Positions 1-10,595 of a stretch of 64,000 nucleotides of DNA are shown here, piece after piece (position 1 is the stretch's first letter; every line of letters starts with the position of its first letter). The DNA is taken from contig VWZS01000187.1 of assembly GCA_013397075.1 (NCBI GenBank), positions 712,766 to 776,765 of the forward strand, in the 5' to 3' direction. The translations under genes were made by a program, and so were the position numbers. The DNA is from Rhabdornis inornatus (Eukaryota > Chordata > Aves > Passeriformes > Rhabdornithidae). Under the pieces are notes generated by a model, which was not told where the DNA came from, did no database searches, and saw only the letters and a program-made list of their open reading frames with translations.

Positions 1-2280
1 TGCTGTCAATTTTTTTTTTCTTGTCATCAAGCAGGACATTCTATATTCCTATAAATGCTCCTTTAGGATGAACTTGTTGCCTGCTGTCACTTGAGTTTTG
101 GCTCAATATTATGATATTCAAACTGAAATGTCTTGATCCTGCTAAAGAAGCTAAATTGTTATGACTTAAGATGCTTCCAATACTTCTAGATATGGGGACA
201 AAACTCAGCCTGCAAGTGAGGAAAATGGCAAATGAATAAAAGGCACTGACCTCTAGTACCTCAACTTTTTTTTTTTAAGCAGAACTTGAATAAGCCTTTA
301 ATTCTAGAGCTTCCATATTCACATCACAGTAATTTAAACAGAAAAAACCTGAAAAACAATAAAACTTCCTCTGTCCAACAAAATGCTTACAAACTGTTTA
401 ACTTTAAACATGGCATCAATACCTGTTAGTTTTCTTTGATGAAGATACCTTGCAGCAGTTAAGCACGTGCTTGACTGTTCCACTGCAAGTCAATAGCCTT
501 ATAAAACTACAAGGTTTTAGTATGAAATTACATCAATGCTTTTGTTTGTAATATGTATAATTTTCCAGAAAATCTAGGTTCAGCAATCACAATCTGAATT
601 AGCATGCCTAGATACTCAGCCTGCACAAACCGTTGGTGCTCCACTGATTTTAAGTAACCCATTGAAGATACCCATACTCAGGACCCCAAACAGTGCGGGT
701 AGCCGTAACAGCTCTCAAAGGCTAAAGACTTGGAGCTCACTCAGAGAGGTTGTGCTGGATTTAGTGATAATGGCTTAAGAGGTTACCTCTCCCAGCTGTC
801 TGCAGCAGTCCCCCATCAGAAGCTGAAACAGAGCCATCAGAAAGCAATACGGTCCAGCCCTCATTCACAGAGCTCTGAGCCAGCACATTTCATTTTAACT
901 GCCAATGGTCTGCAAACTGTAACAATTGATAAACTGGCACTTGGTTACATCTGCTGCCTCCACTAGTAAGGTGGAAGTCTGTGGCAAAGTGGCAGGGTAG
1001 ACATTAAGGGCAGTAACCCCTTCCTCCACCCCAACAAAATTAATAGCACTTGTTTGCCAGAGCCCTAATCTGCTCAGAGTGGAACAGTATGTTGAAAGAA
1101 GCAACTCCATTTAACTTCGTTTGGGGGGAATGAAGAGCAAGGATTTTCTACATTTCACGAGGCAGTGAATGGCAAAGAATTAGTGTATATACAGTACCCC
1201 TTGTAATTTTAATTCACATTGCCCCCTCTCAGTGAATAAATCTTGTTAAACCTTATCCTCTTGGAGACCATCTGGATGAAAACTATTCAGGAAACGTCAC
1301 CATTGGTACAAGAACTTAAATCTCACCATAAATCTCAGCATGTCAAAGCCAAGCATGCATGCCTTAAAGAAACTCTGCAGCTGTGACTTGCTCAGAGCTG
1401 CAGACATGTGTGTCCAAATGGTGCCTCCAAGAAACACACTCCTACATTTCAGTAACTCTTAAAAACAAATGAAAGCAAACTCAGGAATTTTCTCATTTGC
1501 AGATAGCTTTACCCTATTTTTAGTATAAAAAAACCAAAATGCTTTAATAAAAGCTACATAAAATTTACTACTCTTGTTATAACTGTACCGGTTCAAATTA
1601 TCTCCACCCTTGTCCTTATCTTGCTCTGATTACTTCTCCCTCTCCTCCAAAGTACATGTGCTAATGTGGCAACCTATGCGGAAAATCGGAAATCATGATT
1701 ACTTTGCTCTGTAATCTGATTGCCTGTATAGTTAGACACCTGCCTTCCTGGCAAATTTTTTTATGGTAACAGGGTAGGAGCAGGTTGGCCTTTTAAGTGC
1801 CAGATATGGTCAAAACAGCTTCAATCTAAGCTCAGTGAGAACAGTACTGTTATCCAACAGCTCACATTCTCCTCTCTCCTCCCCAAACCTAGTGTAACTT
1901 TTTACAGAAAAGGATTTTGTGTTTAGTTCACTGAAATATAATTCAAAATTTACAAGACAAGCCATCCAGTAAGTGAAAAAATAGAAAAGTAACTAAGAAA
2001 ATAAATCTAGACTCAATGCTTTGACAAAAAAAATTGGGGGGCATAAATGCAGGCTTGCTGAAACAAAAGGTTCTGCTAATTTGCTTCATTTTCCTAATGT
2101 CCATATAGGGGAAAAAAATCCTGAAATATTGGAAAATAACTGAAATTATTGACTTCTGGTAATTTAAGAAAACTATTTCTGAAAAAAGATTCAAAAGGAG
2201 CTTGTTCAGAAGCATTTTTCAAGTAAGGAAAAAACTTATTAAACATAGCTAAATCCTAAGCAGCACATTTTATTTTCATT
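1..2280. other. Noncoding stretch, nothing recognised
   Basis: AT-rich, CpG-poor DNA. It opens with a run of eleven T (9-19). Open frames at 730-966, 895-1110 and 1943-2215 are short, resemble no family known to me and lack convincing splice borders. No repeat family, RNA gene or promoter was recognised. Confidence 0.6.
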
Positions 2281-2341
2281 TAAGTAAAATATTTTACTTA
2301 ACTGAAACTGAAATTTTTTCAGTTTTCTGTCTTCTGACAGA
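2281..2341. repeat. Three consecutive perfect inverted repeats
   Basis: Three self-complementary units lie almost end to end in 61 bases. The first is a 20-base perfect palindrome (2281-2300). The second has 9-bp arms AAACTGAAA/TTTCAGTTT around a TTT loop (2305-2325). The third has 6-bp arms TCTGTC/GACAGA around TTCT (2326-2341). The second unit also contains GAAACTGAAA, which fits the IRF/ISRE pattern GAAANNGAAA. The units are visible directly. Whether they fold, belong to a decayed DNA transposon, or arose by chance in AT-rich DNA is unknown. Confidence 0.6.
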
Positions 2342-2546
2342 ATTTGCACTTTGGAACTGCCAGACAACTTGAAGATCAGCTACTTTTACACTGTGAAAGT
2401 AGCTTTGGAGCCTGGGAATAGGTTGATTAGATGTGCTAGATGAATACAAGTTTCATCAGCCAAAGCAAATAGAATATTTCTGATACATATCAAAGTTCCA
2501 CAATTGATGAGCCAAGCTTTTTCCAAAAAGTTGTGCAGGTTTCCTG

Positions 2547-2557
2547 ATGAGTCAGCA
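2547..2557 (+). promoter_or_regulatory. Antioxidant-response/NF-E2-type motif
   Basis: ATGAGTCAGCA matches the NRF2/BACH/NF-E2 consensus RTGASTCAGCA at every position. It sits ten bases before the CR1 tail fragment. The match is seen in the sequence; binding is not shown, and a motif this short will also occur by chance. Confidence 0.25.
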
Positions 2558-2566
2558 AAGTAACAA

Positions 2567-2611
2567 TGATCTTAAAGGTATTTTCTAATTAAATGATTCT
2601 GTGATTCTAAG
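2567..2611 (+). mobile_element. CR1 LINE 3'-end fragment
   Basis: The segment reads GATCTTAAAGGT, then a decayed TTTTC-type stretch, then AAATGATTCTGTGATTCT. This is the characteristic 3' end of avian CR1 elements, where 'gatcttaaaggtcttttccaacc' precedes the terminal ATTCTRTGATTCT octamer repeat. The 5' boundary is unclear because the upstream sequence is too decayed to align by eye. CR1 copies are nearly always 5'-truncated, so a 45-bp tail is plausible. Confidence 0.6.
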
Positions 2612-2757
2612 ATTACTGGACTTTACACTTTAATTCAAATACAAATGATCCAGGTCTATTTTTGCAAGATAGTCCAGTTCTGTGCAGCTGCATATCATCA
2701 CTGCAAAGCATCTCAGCTACCATCACAACAGCAGATATGATCTGCTTGACTAACTAT

Positions 2758-2807
2758 TAAAAAAAAAAAAACAAAAAAAAAAAAAAGAAAGAAAAAAGAA
2801 AGAAAAG
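2758..2807 (+). repeat. A-rich tract with GAAA units
   Basis: About 50 bases are almost all A, with one C and scattered G, ending in GAAAGAAAA units. It could be a poly(A) slippage tract or the remains of a retrotransposon tail. I see no matching flanking direct repeats that would mark a target-site duplication. Confidence 0.8.
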
Positions 2808-5584
2808 GCGCTCAATTAGTCTCAGAGGTAATAGGTGCTAGCAAGATATGCAAAGACTGCCCTGGTGGCTCCCTGTAAAGTAACCATCCTTTCTCCACAA
2901 GAGCAGAGATATTCAGTAAGAATTATCAGCCTCCCACTGGAAAAGCAATACTGCCTGGGTGTCAATAAACAGGCTCCAGCATACAGTTGTCTAAGAACTG
3001 TAGCAGGAACCAGTTGTATCCCCCATAAAGCAAACATTTGCTAGCTCAGAACGCAAGATGCTCGGCAATGCGTTGTTGACACACAAGGTGTATTGTTTCT
3101 TCTTTTTAAAGCTGTATCCCATGCTGGGCTCTAATTCCTCCCACATGAATTTCTAGACCAAACTGGGGAGCTAAATGAGGAAGGGGTACTGTTTTTCTCT
3201 GCCTGTATAGTCAGTGGATGAAGACACGTGGGCTGAATTAGCCTCTGGAGGTGCATATCACTTTCCAGCACCAATGGGGGAGCCTTGGGTGATTAGGTAC
3301 TAACTTAGGTGCCACAGTTTTATGCTTGAAGTCAGGTGGCTCAAATCCAGGAGCAACTGTGCTTCTCCTTCTGTCCTAAATCGGTGCATGCTGTTGCTAC
3401 ACATTGCAAAACAAATAGCAAAGAGTAGTAGTTTTCCTGGAAGTGATAACAGCTAGTATAAAACTTAGTGCTTTGGATCTAAACCTAGAATACTATTATT
3501 ATTACAGAAATCCAGCCTGTTTCGTATGTCCTTTGACTTCACTCCTTCAACTATGCAGTGCTGTGTAACTGAACATACTGTGTCAGATTATTTCCACTTT
3601 TCATGAAAGCTTTACCCAGAGCTAGCCACTACTGGAAGCAGGACAGCAAATTTTCAAGGCCAGCTTGCTGCTCTGGTACAGTAAATTAGTTGTTCCTATG
3701 GCAAGTAGCACACAGATTTTTTTTTTTTTCAATGCATAATACAAGGAAAGGATGACTCAAGCTGAGTTTCACAGGTGAAGTTCAGATGAGTTCAGATCTA
3801 TTCAAGCCCTCTCAATGTTTCCATATGCTTGACTCAAGTCCAAACATTTAATCGTCAGCTCCAAACAAAAACTTCCAATGAAGAAGCAGAGCAGGGAATT
3901 GTGAACTCTGCTTTCTACCATTAAGGACCTGAGCATTTTTTTTTTAAAATAATCTGTCATTTGTACTTTTTCATACTAAAGGTGACAGTCTAATTCACAT
4001 ATGACCAACACCCATAAATCATGCTGGGGGGAGGAAATATTCATAAATCCATATCAAACAGAACCCAAATTATGACAAATGACATGGCAGTCATAAAATT
4101 GCACAAGCACAACTCACCAAGTCATTAATTTCATGGCCGTGGAAAATAAACAGACACATTTTTTTCGCAGCCCTAATAAATTTTAAAAAACTCAAAGAAT
4201 GGTCCATCTGCTTCGAATAATTTTTAATTTCCTATTCTGTCTCGTTCCCATTAGCTATTCCACTGAGATATTTGCTAAATTCTTTCATTTGCCTCCTCCC
4301 ATCTGTATTCAATTACTCTATTCCCAAATAGAGTTAGTTTTTCTTTCTCCTAAGTGCAGTACAAAATATCCCCACCTGTACCTTAAAGCAAATGTTATGT
4401 GTGTTTTATTATCTGTTAGACTCTATGAGTCATTCTAACTCGATTGCCTGTGCTGAAAGACTTGGAGGGCAATCTGATTTTGATGTTTTCTGGCTTTGGT
4501 GAAAAACACCTGCCTGATTCTCATAGCTAATCTATTAACTTGGTAAATGCCTCAACAGATGTTCTAGAATCAGCTAGGGATCAGGGTCTGTCCTCGTGAC
4601 AGCGTCCGCTTGTAAGCTTGAAATATTTAAATGTTCAGAGATCAGAGGCCAATGATGTGTTTTGGGTACAAGCTTTCACTAAATCATATTTTTTCAGTCA
4701 GTCCCTGGAGTGCATTCCACATACAATAAGTGGCTGAAGCATTCTGACTGAGCAGGCCAACAATACAGGCCTCCTTGAACTTTGGAGGGACATGAATTTC
4801 AAGGCAGCATTGGCTTCTTTTATTGAAAAATGGAACAAATTTTAGACTGTGCCAAAGCTGTTCCCTTTTAAGCTACATGTCTTTTTTTCCAGTTCCTTTT
4901 ATTTCTTCCTAATGAAACCCATTAAGAAAGTATAAGGCTTGGCTTTGAGACCTCCCTTTCCAAGGATAACCTAATGTCTCCAAGGAACCTGTTCTAAGCT
5001 GTCATCCTCTGTTTGGGTCAGCACTGCTCTGCATGACTCACTTACTGTGTGCCTGATCCTTCACTTTTTAACACTGATTTTAATCCAGGGTTGCTCCACT
5101 GACTCTAAGCCATTCCACTGTGTAACAGCCTCTGAGGCTCACAGACTGGCTGGGATCACCAGAGCAGAGCAATCCCTTGAGATGGCCTTAGTCCCTCCAT
5201 AGGAAGGGTGGGATAGATGCATAACATCAGTGTCATGTCCACATGAAGGGGATCCCATTTTGAAGGTTAAGGCACTTTTCTGTCAATCTACCACCACCAG
5301 AAAAACACAAATGAGAAAAAAAGACTCACAATACAGAAACCTCCACAACCACTGCTGGCTCCATTCTGCTATAAGAAATTGCCTCTTGAAAATCAAAGCT
5401 GGACCTGAGAGTCTAAAATTGTTTATTATTTTTATGAGCTTTTATATTACCTTGATTCTTTTAAGAAAAGCTCAAAATTGTGATAAAATGTCCAAATGTT
5501 TCAAACTAAAATGGCTGCAAGCTCCACTGCAAAAATTTTCTCAATGAGATCACATAAAAGCAGAACAAACAGAAAACAGGAGAC
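2808..5584. other. Noncoding stretch, nothing recognised
   Basis: No gene supported. A T-run lies at 3717-3729. Overlapping open frames on both strands near 2822-3044 show no family resemblance and look like chance. The AT-rich block around 4100-4330, with several TAATT/AATAAATTTT words, has the look of a conserved noncoding element, but that needs cross-species alignment. Confidence 0.5.
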
Positions 5585-5760
5585 CTTCCTCTGACCTTCA
5601 CTCATCACTTGACTGGTCATTTCCCTTACCCTTTGTTTACCTCCACTTCTTCATTTGCTAAATAGGTGTCATTAATGCAAACTTACTTTGTTGTTTTAAA
5701 GCTTAATTAGTTAATGTTTGTGAAGTGTTTTGAGATCCATAGAGCAGTATTACCAACACA
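5585..5760 (+). mobile_element. Ancient MIR/L3-like retroposon relic
   Basis: The segment follows the order of the 3' half of ancient amniote MIR/L3 elements. It has a 'gacctt...cacttgac' block, then 'cttcatttgctaaatag', where the consensus has 'cctcatctgtaaaatgg'. Next comes a 'cttactttgttgttttaaagcttaattag' stretch, where the consensus has 'cctcacagggttgttgtgaggattaa'. Last is GTGAAGTGTTTTGAGATCC, which closely matches the conserved 'gtgaagtgctttgagatcc' end. Divergence is high, as expected for an insertion older than birds. Exact family and borders are uncertain. Confidence 0.55.
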
Positions 5761-6457
5761 GTCAAAATCTCATGTCTGCTGCTATTTGCTCTTGGAGGCT
5801 TGACAAAAAATATTTCACTGTTCCACATCTTCAGCAATGCTCAGAAGCAGCTCTGATGTTAGAGCTCTCATATGAGTGATCAGCAGATGGAGTTGGAGGA
5901 ATGAGAAGGGCAAGACTGATTCTTGCTCTTATTGCTGTTACCCATGCTGCGTTCAAGCAAACAGAAAATATGAAGGGAGGGTTTATATCAAATACTTAAT
6001 CATTTAAAGGAAGACACTAAAAGTAAGAGAACTGCTTATGTGTATTCTGAAATTACTGCATTTTTCAAAAGCACCCTTCTGGGAAAGCCATCAGGTTGGC
6101 CTCCAGGCCTGACAAGAGCTGGAGGAAGGTTCGAAATGTGAGATAAAGGAGAAGAAAGAAGAAAGGCTCACTAGAACGAGTGTTTCCAACTGAGGATCTA
6201 GGGCAAAAAACTTCATTAAGGAGGAAAAAGAGATGTTCTGTCTGTAATCAAATGTGAAAGAATTTGTCATTCTTAACTTACCTTCTAGAAATACTTTCTT
6301 CCTTCAGTTTTCAGAATGTACCTCTGCTAAAATCAAATGTAATCCTCCCCATGACTGAGAGATTAAAAAAATTGAACAGGTTACTGGAAGGATACAATAA
6401 CAAAGTTTGATTTTTAAGTGTAATCCCTGCAATAGTTTTATTATAAATTAGGCTGAT
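5761..6457. other. Noncoding stretch, nothing recognised
   Basis: Anonymous AT-rich DNA between the MIR/L3-like relic and the antisense CR1. On the minus strand the junction at 6282/6281 (AG|GTAAGT) is an ideal splice donor by sequence, but no exon could be supported behind it. Confidence 0.5.
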
Positions 6458-6932
6458 ATCATAGAAACATAGAATATGCTGAGTTGGAAGTGACTTGTCA
6501 GGATTATCAAGTCCAGCTCCTGGGCCTGCACAGGACACCCCAAGAGTCACACCATGTGCTTGAGAGCATTGTCCAAACACTGCTTGAGCTCTGTCAGGCT
6601 GGTGCTCAGTGGTGACCACTGCCCTGGGGAGCTGTTCCAGTGCCCAAACACCCTCTGGGGAAAGAACTTTTTACTAATGTCCAACCTAAACTTCCCCTGC
6701 CTCAGCTTCAGGCCATTCCCTCAGTCCTGTCCCTGTCACCCCAGAGCAGAGATCAGTGCCTGCCCCTCCTCTCCCCCTCCCAGGAAGCTGTACCTGCAGT
6801 GAGGTCTGCCCTCAGTGTCCTCTTGTCCAGGCTGAACAGACCCAGTGACCTCAGCTGCTCCTCATTCAGCTTCACCTCCAGACACTTCACCATCCTTGTG
6901 GCTCTCCTTTGGAAGCTCTCTAACAGCTTAAT
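6458..6932 (-). mobile_element. CR1 LINE, 5'-truncated, antisense
   Basis: Read on the minus strand, this is a typical avian CR1 3' region. It begins with 'gagcttccaaaggagagccacaaggatg' and continues through 'ctgttcagcctggacaagagg' and 'aagtttaggttggacattag'. It then passes 'gggcactggaacag' and 'cacatggtgtgactcttggggtgtcctgtgcagg', and ends in 'cttccaactcagcatattctatg' plus a final TTTCTATGAT. It therefore covers the end of ORF2 and the 3' UTR of a 5'-truncated copy about 475 bp long. The wording around the 3' end resembles the CR1-J type common in songbirds, but the subfamily is from memory. Open frames here are interrupted and are not genes. The copy is better preserved than the one at 57.7 kb, so probably younger. 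Confidence 0.92.
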
Positions 6933-6935
6933 AAT

Positions 6936-6947
6936 TTTTTTTTTTTT
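6936..6947. repeat. T12 run beside the CR1 5' border
   Basis: Twelve consecutive T lie just beyond the truncated 5' end of the antisense CR1. On the element's strand this is poly(A) upstream of the copy. It could be pre-existing target sequence, since CR1 does not use a poly(A) tail. Confidence 0.8.
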
Positions 6948-7493
6948 GTATTGTGATGCCTCCAGGAATCAAGCTGAGGCTGCGTCAGTGCAGAGCAGAC
7001 CTGCATAGTCACCTCTTTTGTCCAGCTGGTGATACTGTGCCCAAGCACCCCAGATTTGTGTTACACTCACTCTTCACTTCTTGTCTATTTTCACTTTTTA
7101 GAAGTGGTATCACCAGAGGTAGAAGTGATATCATCAGTGCATATGGCAAATACAGGCTTTTTCTTATGGACTCTAACCTGGAGCTGATCTCCAGATTGAA
7201 ACAAAGTTGCTTGCCTACACTTCTCTTTTGCAAAGGTTAAGATTATGGTTTGAGCTCCTCTGTAATCTACAACAATTTAGAACCTTTTGTTTGTATTCCA
7301 CACATCTTTTCTTCAGTAAACATTTGAAAAGAAAGTTACCTTCCAGATTAACATAAGAAAAATAATACATTTTTCATATCATATTCATGCAGCGCCATTG
7401 ATACAAGTTTTATTGCATTTGTAGACCCTTTGGTACAAAAGAAATACACAAGTTATAAACCAAGAATAATTCAGTATCATGTTGTTATAGCTG

Positions 7494-7512
7494 TCCACAG
7501 CAGAGGGTGCTA
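7494..7512 (+). promoter_or_regulatory. CTCF-like motif
   Basis: The 19-mer ends in CAGCAGAGGGTGCTA. This matches the core of the vertebrate CTCF consensus (CCASYAGRGGGCRCTA), except for T where the consensus usually has C, a substitution the factor tolerates. The upstream TGTCC part is a poorer match. The call is by eye; occupancy is unknown. Confidence 0.4.
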
Positions 7513-7918
7513 AGACTAAAGAGTTAACATTTGGTGCAATGGGAGCAAATTTGCAGCAAGCAGAGATAGATGTTTGTGGATTAGTGAAGCAATAAAGACA
7601 TTGGTTGACTCTTCGTGAATGATACCTCTGCTGTTTGGGCTTTTTTCCCTGAAAAGCAGGTTTTTCATAAGAAAGGAGGTACAACATCCAGAGCAGAAAG
7701 ATGGTGTGTGATTTCTTGCAACAACAATTTTACTCAGAAACTGAATTTAGTTTACACACTAATAAAAAACAAATCAGATCAAACAAACAAGCAGACTGTT
7801 CTGCTACACTTTGCCTCTTTCTTCTCCAGAAGTCTTTAATTGTTCTCAGGAAGAAACATTTATCTCACACCAAATGCAGCCTTAAGTAAGTAAAAGCTCA
7901 AAATTTGGAAATACTTCT

Positions 7919-7971
7919 GCCAGTGAAACTGGCTGTTACTGCAATGAAAATGAGCTATCTGACTGATAGCT
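7919..7971. repeat. Two adjacent short hairpins
   Basis: GCCAGT/ACTGGC with a three-base loop occupies 7919-7933. AGCTATC/GATAGCT with a five-base loop occupies 7953-7971. Both stems are perfect. They are too short to call a microRNA or structured RNA on their own. Confidence 0.45.
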
Positions 7972-8537
7972 TAGCTTCTATTGTGTTCCAGTGAAAACAC
8001 ATCCTTGAATTTAGAGCTCTGTAATGACATTATTACATTAAACTTGTTATTTGAAAATAGACAAACAGCTCCAAAAATATCCTGCTACCAGACACATCTT
8101 TGGCTTCATCTCTTCAGAGATGACTGAACATGTCATTAAGTCCCCCCTCCTTGTATCTACCAACCCATCAGTTTTCACAGGCTGTTAAGCTTGCTCATGG
8201 GGCAGAGTGAAGCAGAAAGAAGGGAAGAAACAAAAGCTCTGAAGTATATGCCCAAGGGCTTGGAAAGATCACAAGTTTGAGGGGGATTACCGAGTCTTTG
8301 GCTAGTGAGTCACGCTGAACTCAGAAGAGGAGCAAGTGAAAACTTCTACCTTTTCATGCAGTGTCCTCTATCAGTAGTTGTCCTTCCTCACCACACAATG
8401 GAAGCATCCTGGATTCACTGCTCCTTCACTTACACTCACACCTGGCTTCTCTCCCATTGAGCCCAAGAGCAGCAATTGGGGCTCTCACTTTGAAACACCT
8501 TGAAAGCTGTCATCCTCAGCATCAGCTTTCTGACTTA

Positions 8538-8664
8538 CAACACCAAAATCTGTGAAAAAAAACAAAACACCAAAACAAAACAAATGAAAAAAAAAAGCCC
8601 TGTAAACAAGAGAAAACAAACCAAAATCCTTAAAACCCCCAACTTTACAGAAACCAACAATCAA
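8538..8664 (+). repeat. A/C-rich simple-sequence tract
   Basis: A low-complexity stretch made of AAAAC, CAAAA and CCAAAA words with an A10 run. It is one of five such tracts with A/C on the plus strand. Open frames crossing it on either strand (8485-8694, 8500-8685) are low-complexity artefacts. Confidence 0.8.
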
Positions 8665-10531
8665 GAATGGTTTTTTGCTTTCTAGTTTTGACATCAGAGA
8701 AACTACTGATTTATACCAGAATGGGAAGTCACACTTGGGGAGAGAACAGATGGTTCAACAGTTCTGCTTAAAAGCACAGTATACTCATGCTGCAGAAAGG
8801 CATGAGGGAGAAAAGAAGGCTAAAAGACAGCCTTGCAGAGAAAACCCACATACACTGTGGCTGAAAACTTGGAAATCCAGGCTTTGACCATCAAAGCGAC
8901 TGAGGTGGCTCTCCACAGACACTTACTTGTTTCAGCAGAAGTTAGGAGGCTGAATGGGCACTGAGCTGATCGGCATTTTGAGGGATCTGGTCTTCATCAC
9001 TCACTAAGACCTTTGTGCACAGAGTCCCAATTTCCCATCTTGTGGCAGGATGATAGGAATCTGGTCGCTGATGATAAGCCAAAAACAAAAACAGAAAAAC
9101 ACAGTGATACTCAGTAGAGCATAGGTACAAGTCCTCATGGAAGAATTCCTGTTACGATGGGCATCATAATACTGAAATTCATTTAGCCACCGTTCAATTG
9201 CATACTCTTTTTTTCTTTCCCTTCCAAGTCACTATTCTCACTAGGCATGACTGCTCACTGAAGAGTGAAGACAAGTAGTAAATAAAAAGCAATGAAAGCT
9301 GTTTTACATCTCTTTTCATCCCCTCTACGCAGCTCCCTCAACCTTAAAAATTAGGGGAATAAAGACCAGGTTTTCTGTGCAGACAATGAAAAGTACATGC
9401 ATTGAATGTCAATTCTATAGGAAAGAAAAGAAGAGACTGAAAGAGAGAAACCCATAAAAGGAAATGCACCACATTCTTCCACCCTCTACCCCAACAAATC
9501 CAATTAAACTTGCCAAGACACACACACATTCCGTCAATCATTCCAGATCCTATCCACCCTATCAATATTTCAGCAGCATTTCACTCTCTTACTTTCCAGG
9601 ACTATGCACACTCCACACAGCATGCACTCATTGTTCCCCATGCTCCTTCCTTGCCCCTCTTAATCAGTCACAACAAGTCACATTAATTCCTTTCCTGCAC
9701 CTTATGCTACACCAAACTAGCTGGTTAGCTGGCACAGACAAGCTTCTTTGTGCTCCATTGATGCTTTGGGGCTTGGCTGGTTGCGGGGGTGGGGGCTTGT
9801 TGTTTGTGGTTTGTCTGTTTGGCTTTTTTAGAGGGTGAAAGGCAGGATGCAAAATATGGCTATTTATAGACAAAGGGACACCAACACAGGGAATTGTGTT
9901 CATGCTTATAAAACAATTTTGCTTATTGTGAAATACTGCTAGCCTACTGTAGCGGCCTGATTTTAATGAGCACAAGGACAGTAGACTCAAAATTTCTGGT
10001 ATTAACAGATCCAAAAGTTCTCCAGAGTCCCTACATATCTGACATGGGCATTCTCAAAGTCTGCCTAGACACCATTATTAAAATAACTTCCATAATTTGG
10101 ACTTATGTTCTTATGCAAGCAGTTCTGGCTCAGAGCAGAACTCAATCTCCTTAACAGGAAGGGGAGATGCATAACGGCTTTTTCATTCTATCTCATGCAC
10201 TCTCAGGGCTGCTCTTGAGCATGGACATACATAGTAACTCATTTTCAAAGACAGGGGTTATTTTGGTTATATATGCACTAGAAAGATCACACTCATATCT
10301 TGTAACAGTATAATAACAGGTCAATTGACTTTCTCTTTGAATTCTCACTTGATGTCACTCTGGGAAACATGGAGACCTAACCTGATGGAGGATTTCACCA
10401 ACTGTTAGGCTGTCTTTACTGACATTACAGGCAGTAACCCAAAGTGGCTCCAAAACAATGGCTGGACTTTCAGGCAGGCAGTAGCTATTCCAGCAGAGCA
10501 ATCTGCCTATAAAAATTTTTCCCTTTTCCAG
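8665..10531. other. Noncoding stretch, nothing recognised
   Basis: Contains a short CA run (about 9517-9528) and the G/T-rich tract listed separately. The 124-codon plus frame (9464-9838) ends inside that G/T tract and shows no recognisable domain. Confidence 0.5.
9785..9832 (-). repeat. G/T-rich simple-sequence tract
   Basis: GGGGGTGGGGG is followed by TTGTTTGTGG/TTTGTCTGTTTGG-type words. It is the same kind of low-complexity sequence as the A/C-rich tracts but with A/C on the minus strand, the only such orientation among the six tracts listed. Confidence 0.7.
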
Positions 10532-10595
10532 TGTGCCTGTGTCCTGTGCTGTTCCAGTACTGAGTAAATTCCAAGCTTGAAGATGTGTTCCTGCG
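10532..10595 (+). ncRNA. Candidate noncoding exon (splice signals only)
   Basis: Preceded by a strong acceptor (T-run, then CCCTTTTCCAG) and followed by a strong donor (GCG|GTGAGT), giving a 64-nt exon-sized segment. All three forward frames contain a stop, so if it is an exon it is noncoding or UTR. No promoter, neighbouring exon or poly(A) site can be linked to it. Splice-site pairs of this quality also occur by chance across 64 kb. Confidence 0.2.

Larger units (their letters stand above)
6948..8537. other. Noncoding stretch with two hairpins and a CTCF-like site
   Basis: No gene supported. Open frames such as 7385-7687 (minus) and 7615-7839 are unremarkable. The separately listed CTCF-like motif (7494-7512) and the hairpin pair (7919-7971) are the only items noted. 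Confidence 0.5.

Noticed and set aside
3325..3360. GGCTCAAATCC resembling a polymerase III B box
   Set aside because: No A box at proper spacing, and no other SINE wording nearby.
6281..6385. Minus-strand ideal donor AG|GTAAGT with a possible acceptor near 6385
   Set aside because: The acceptor is ordinary, the implied exon is noncoding and nothing else supports a transcript.
6311..7008. Open frames of 82-122 codons
   Set aside because: They lie in or overlap the antisense CR1 fragment, mostly read against its coding direction.
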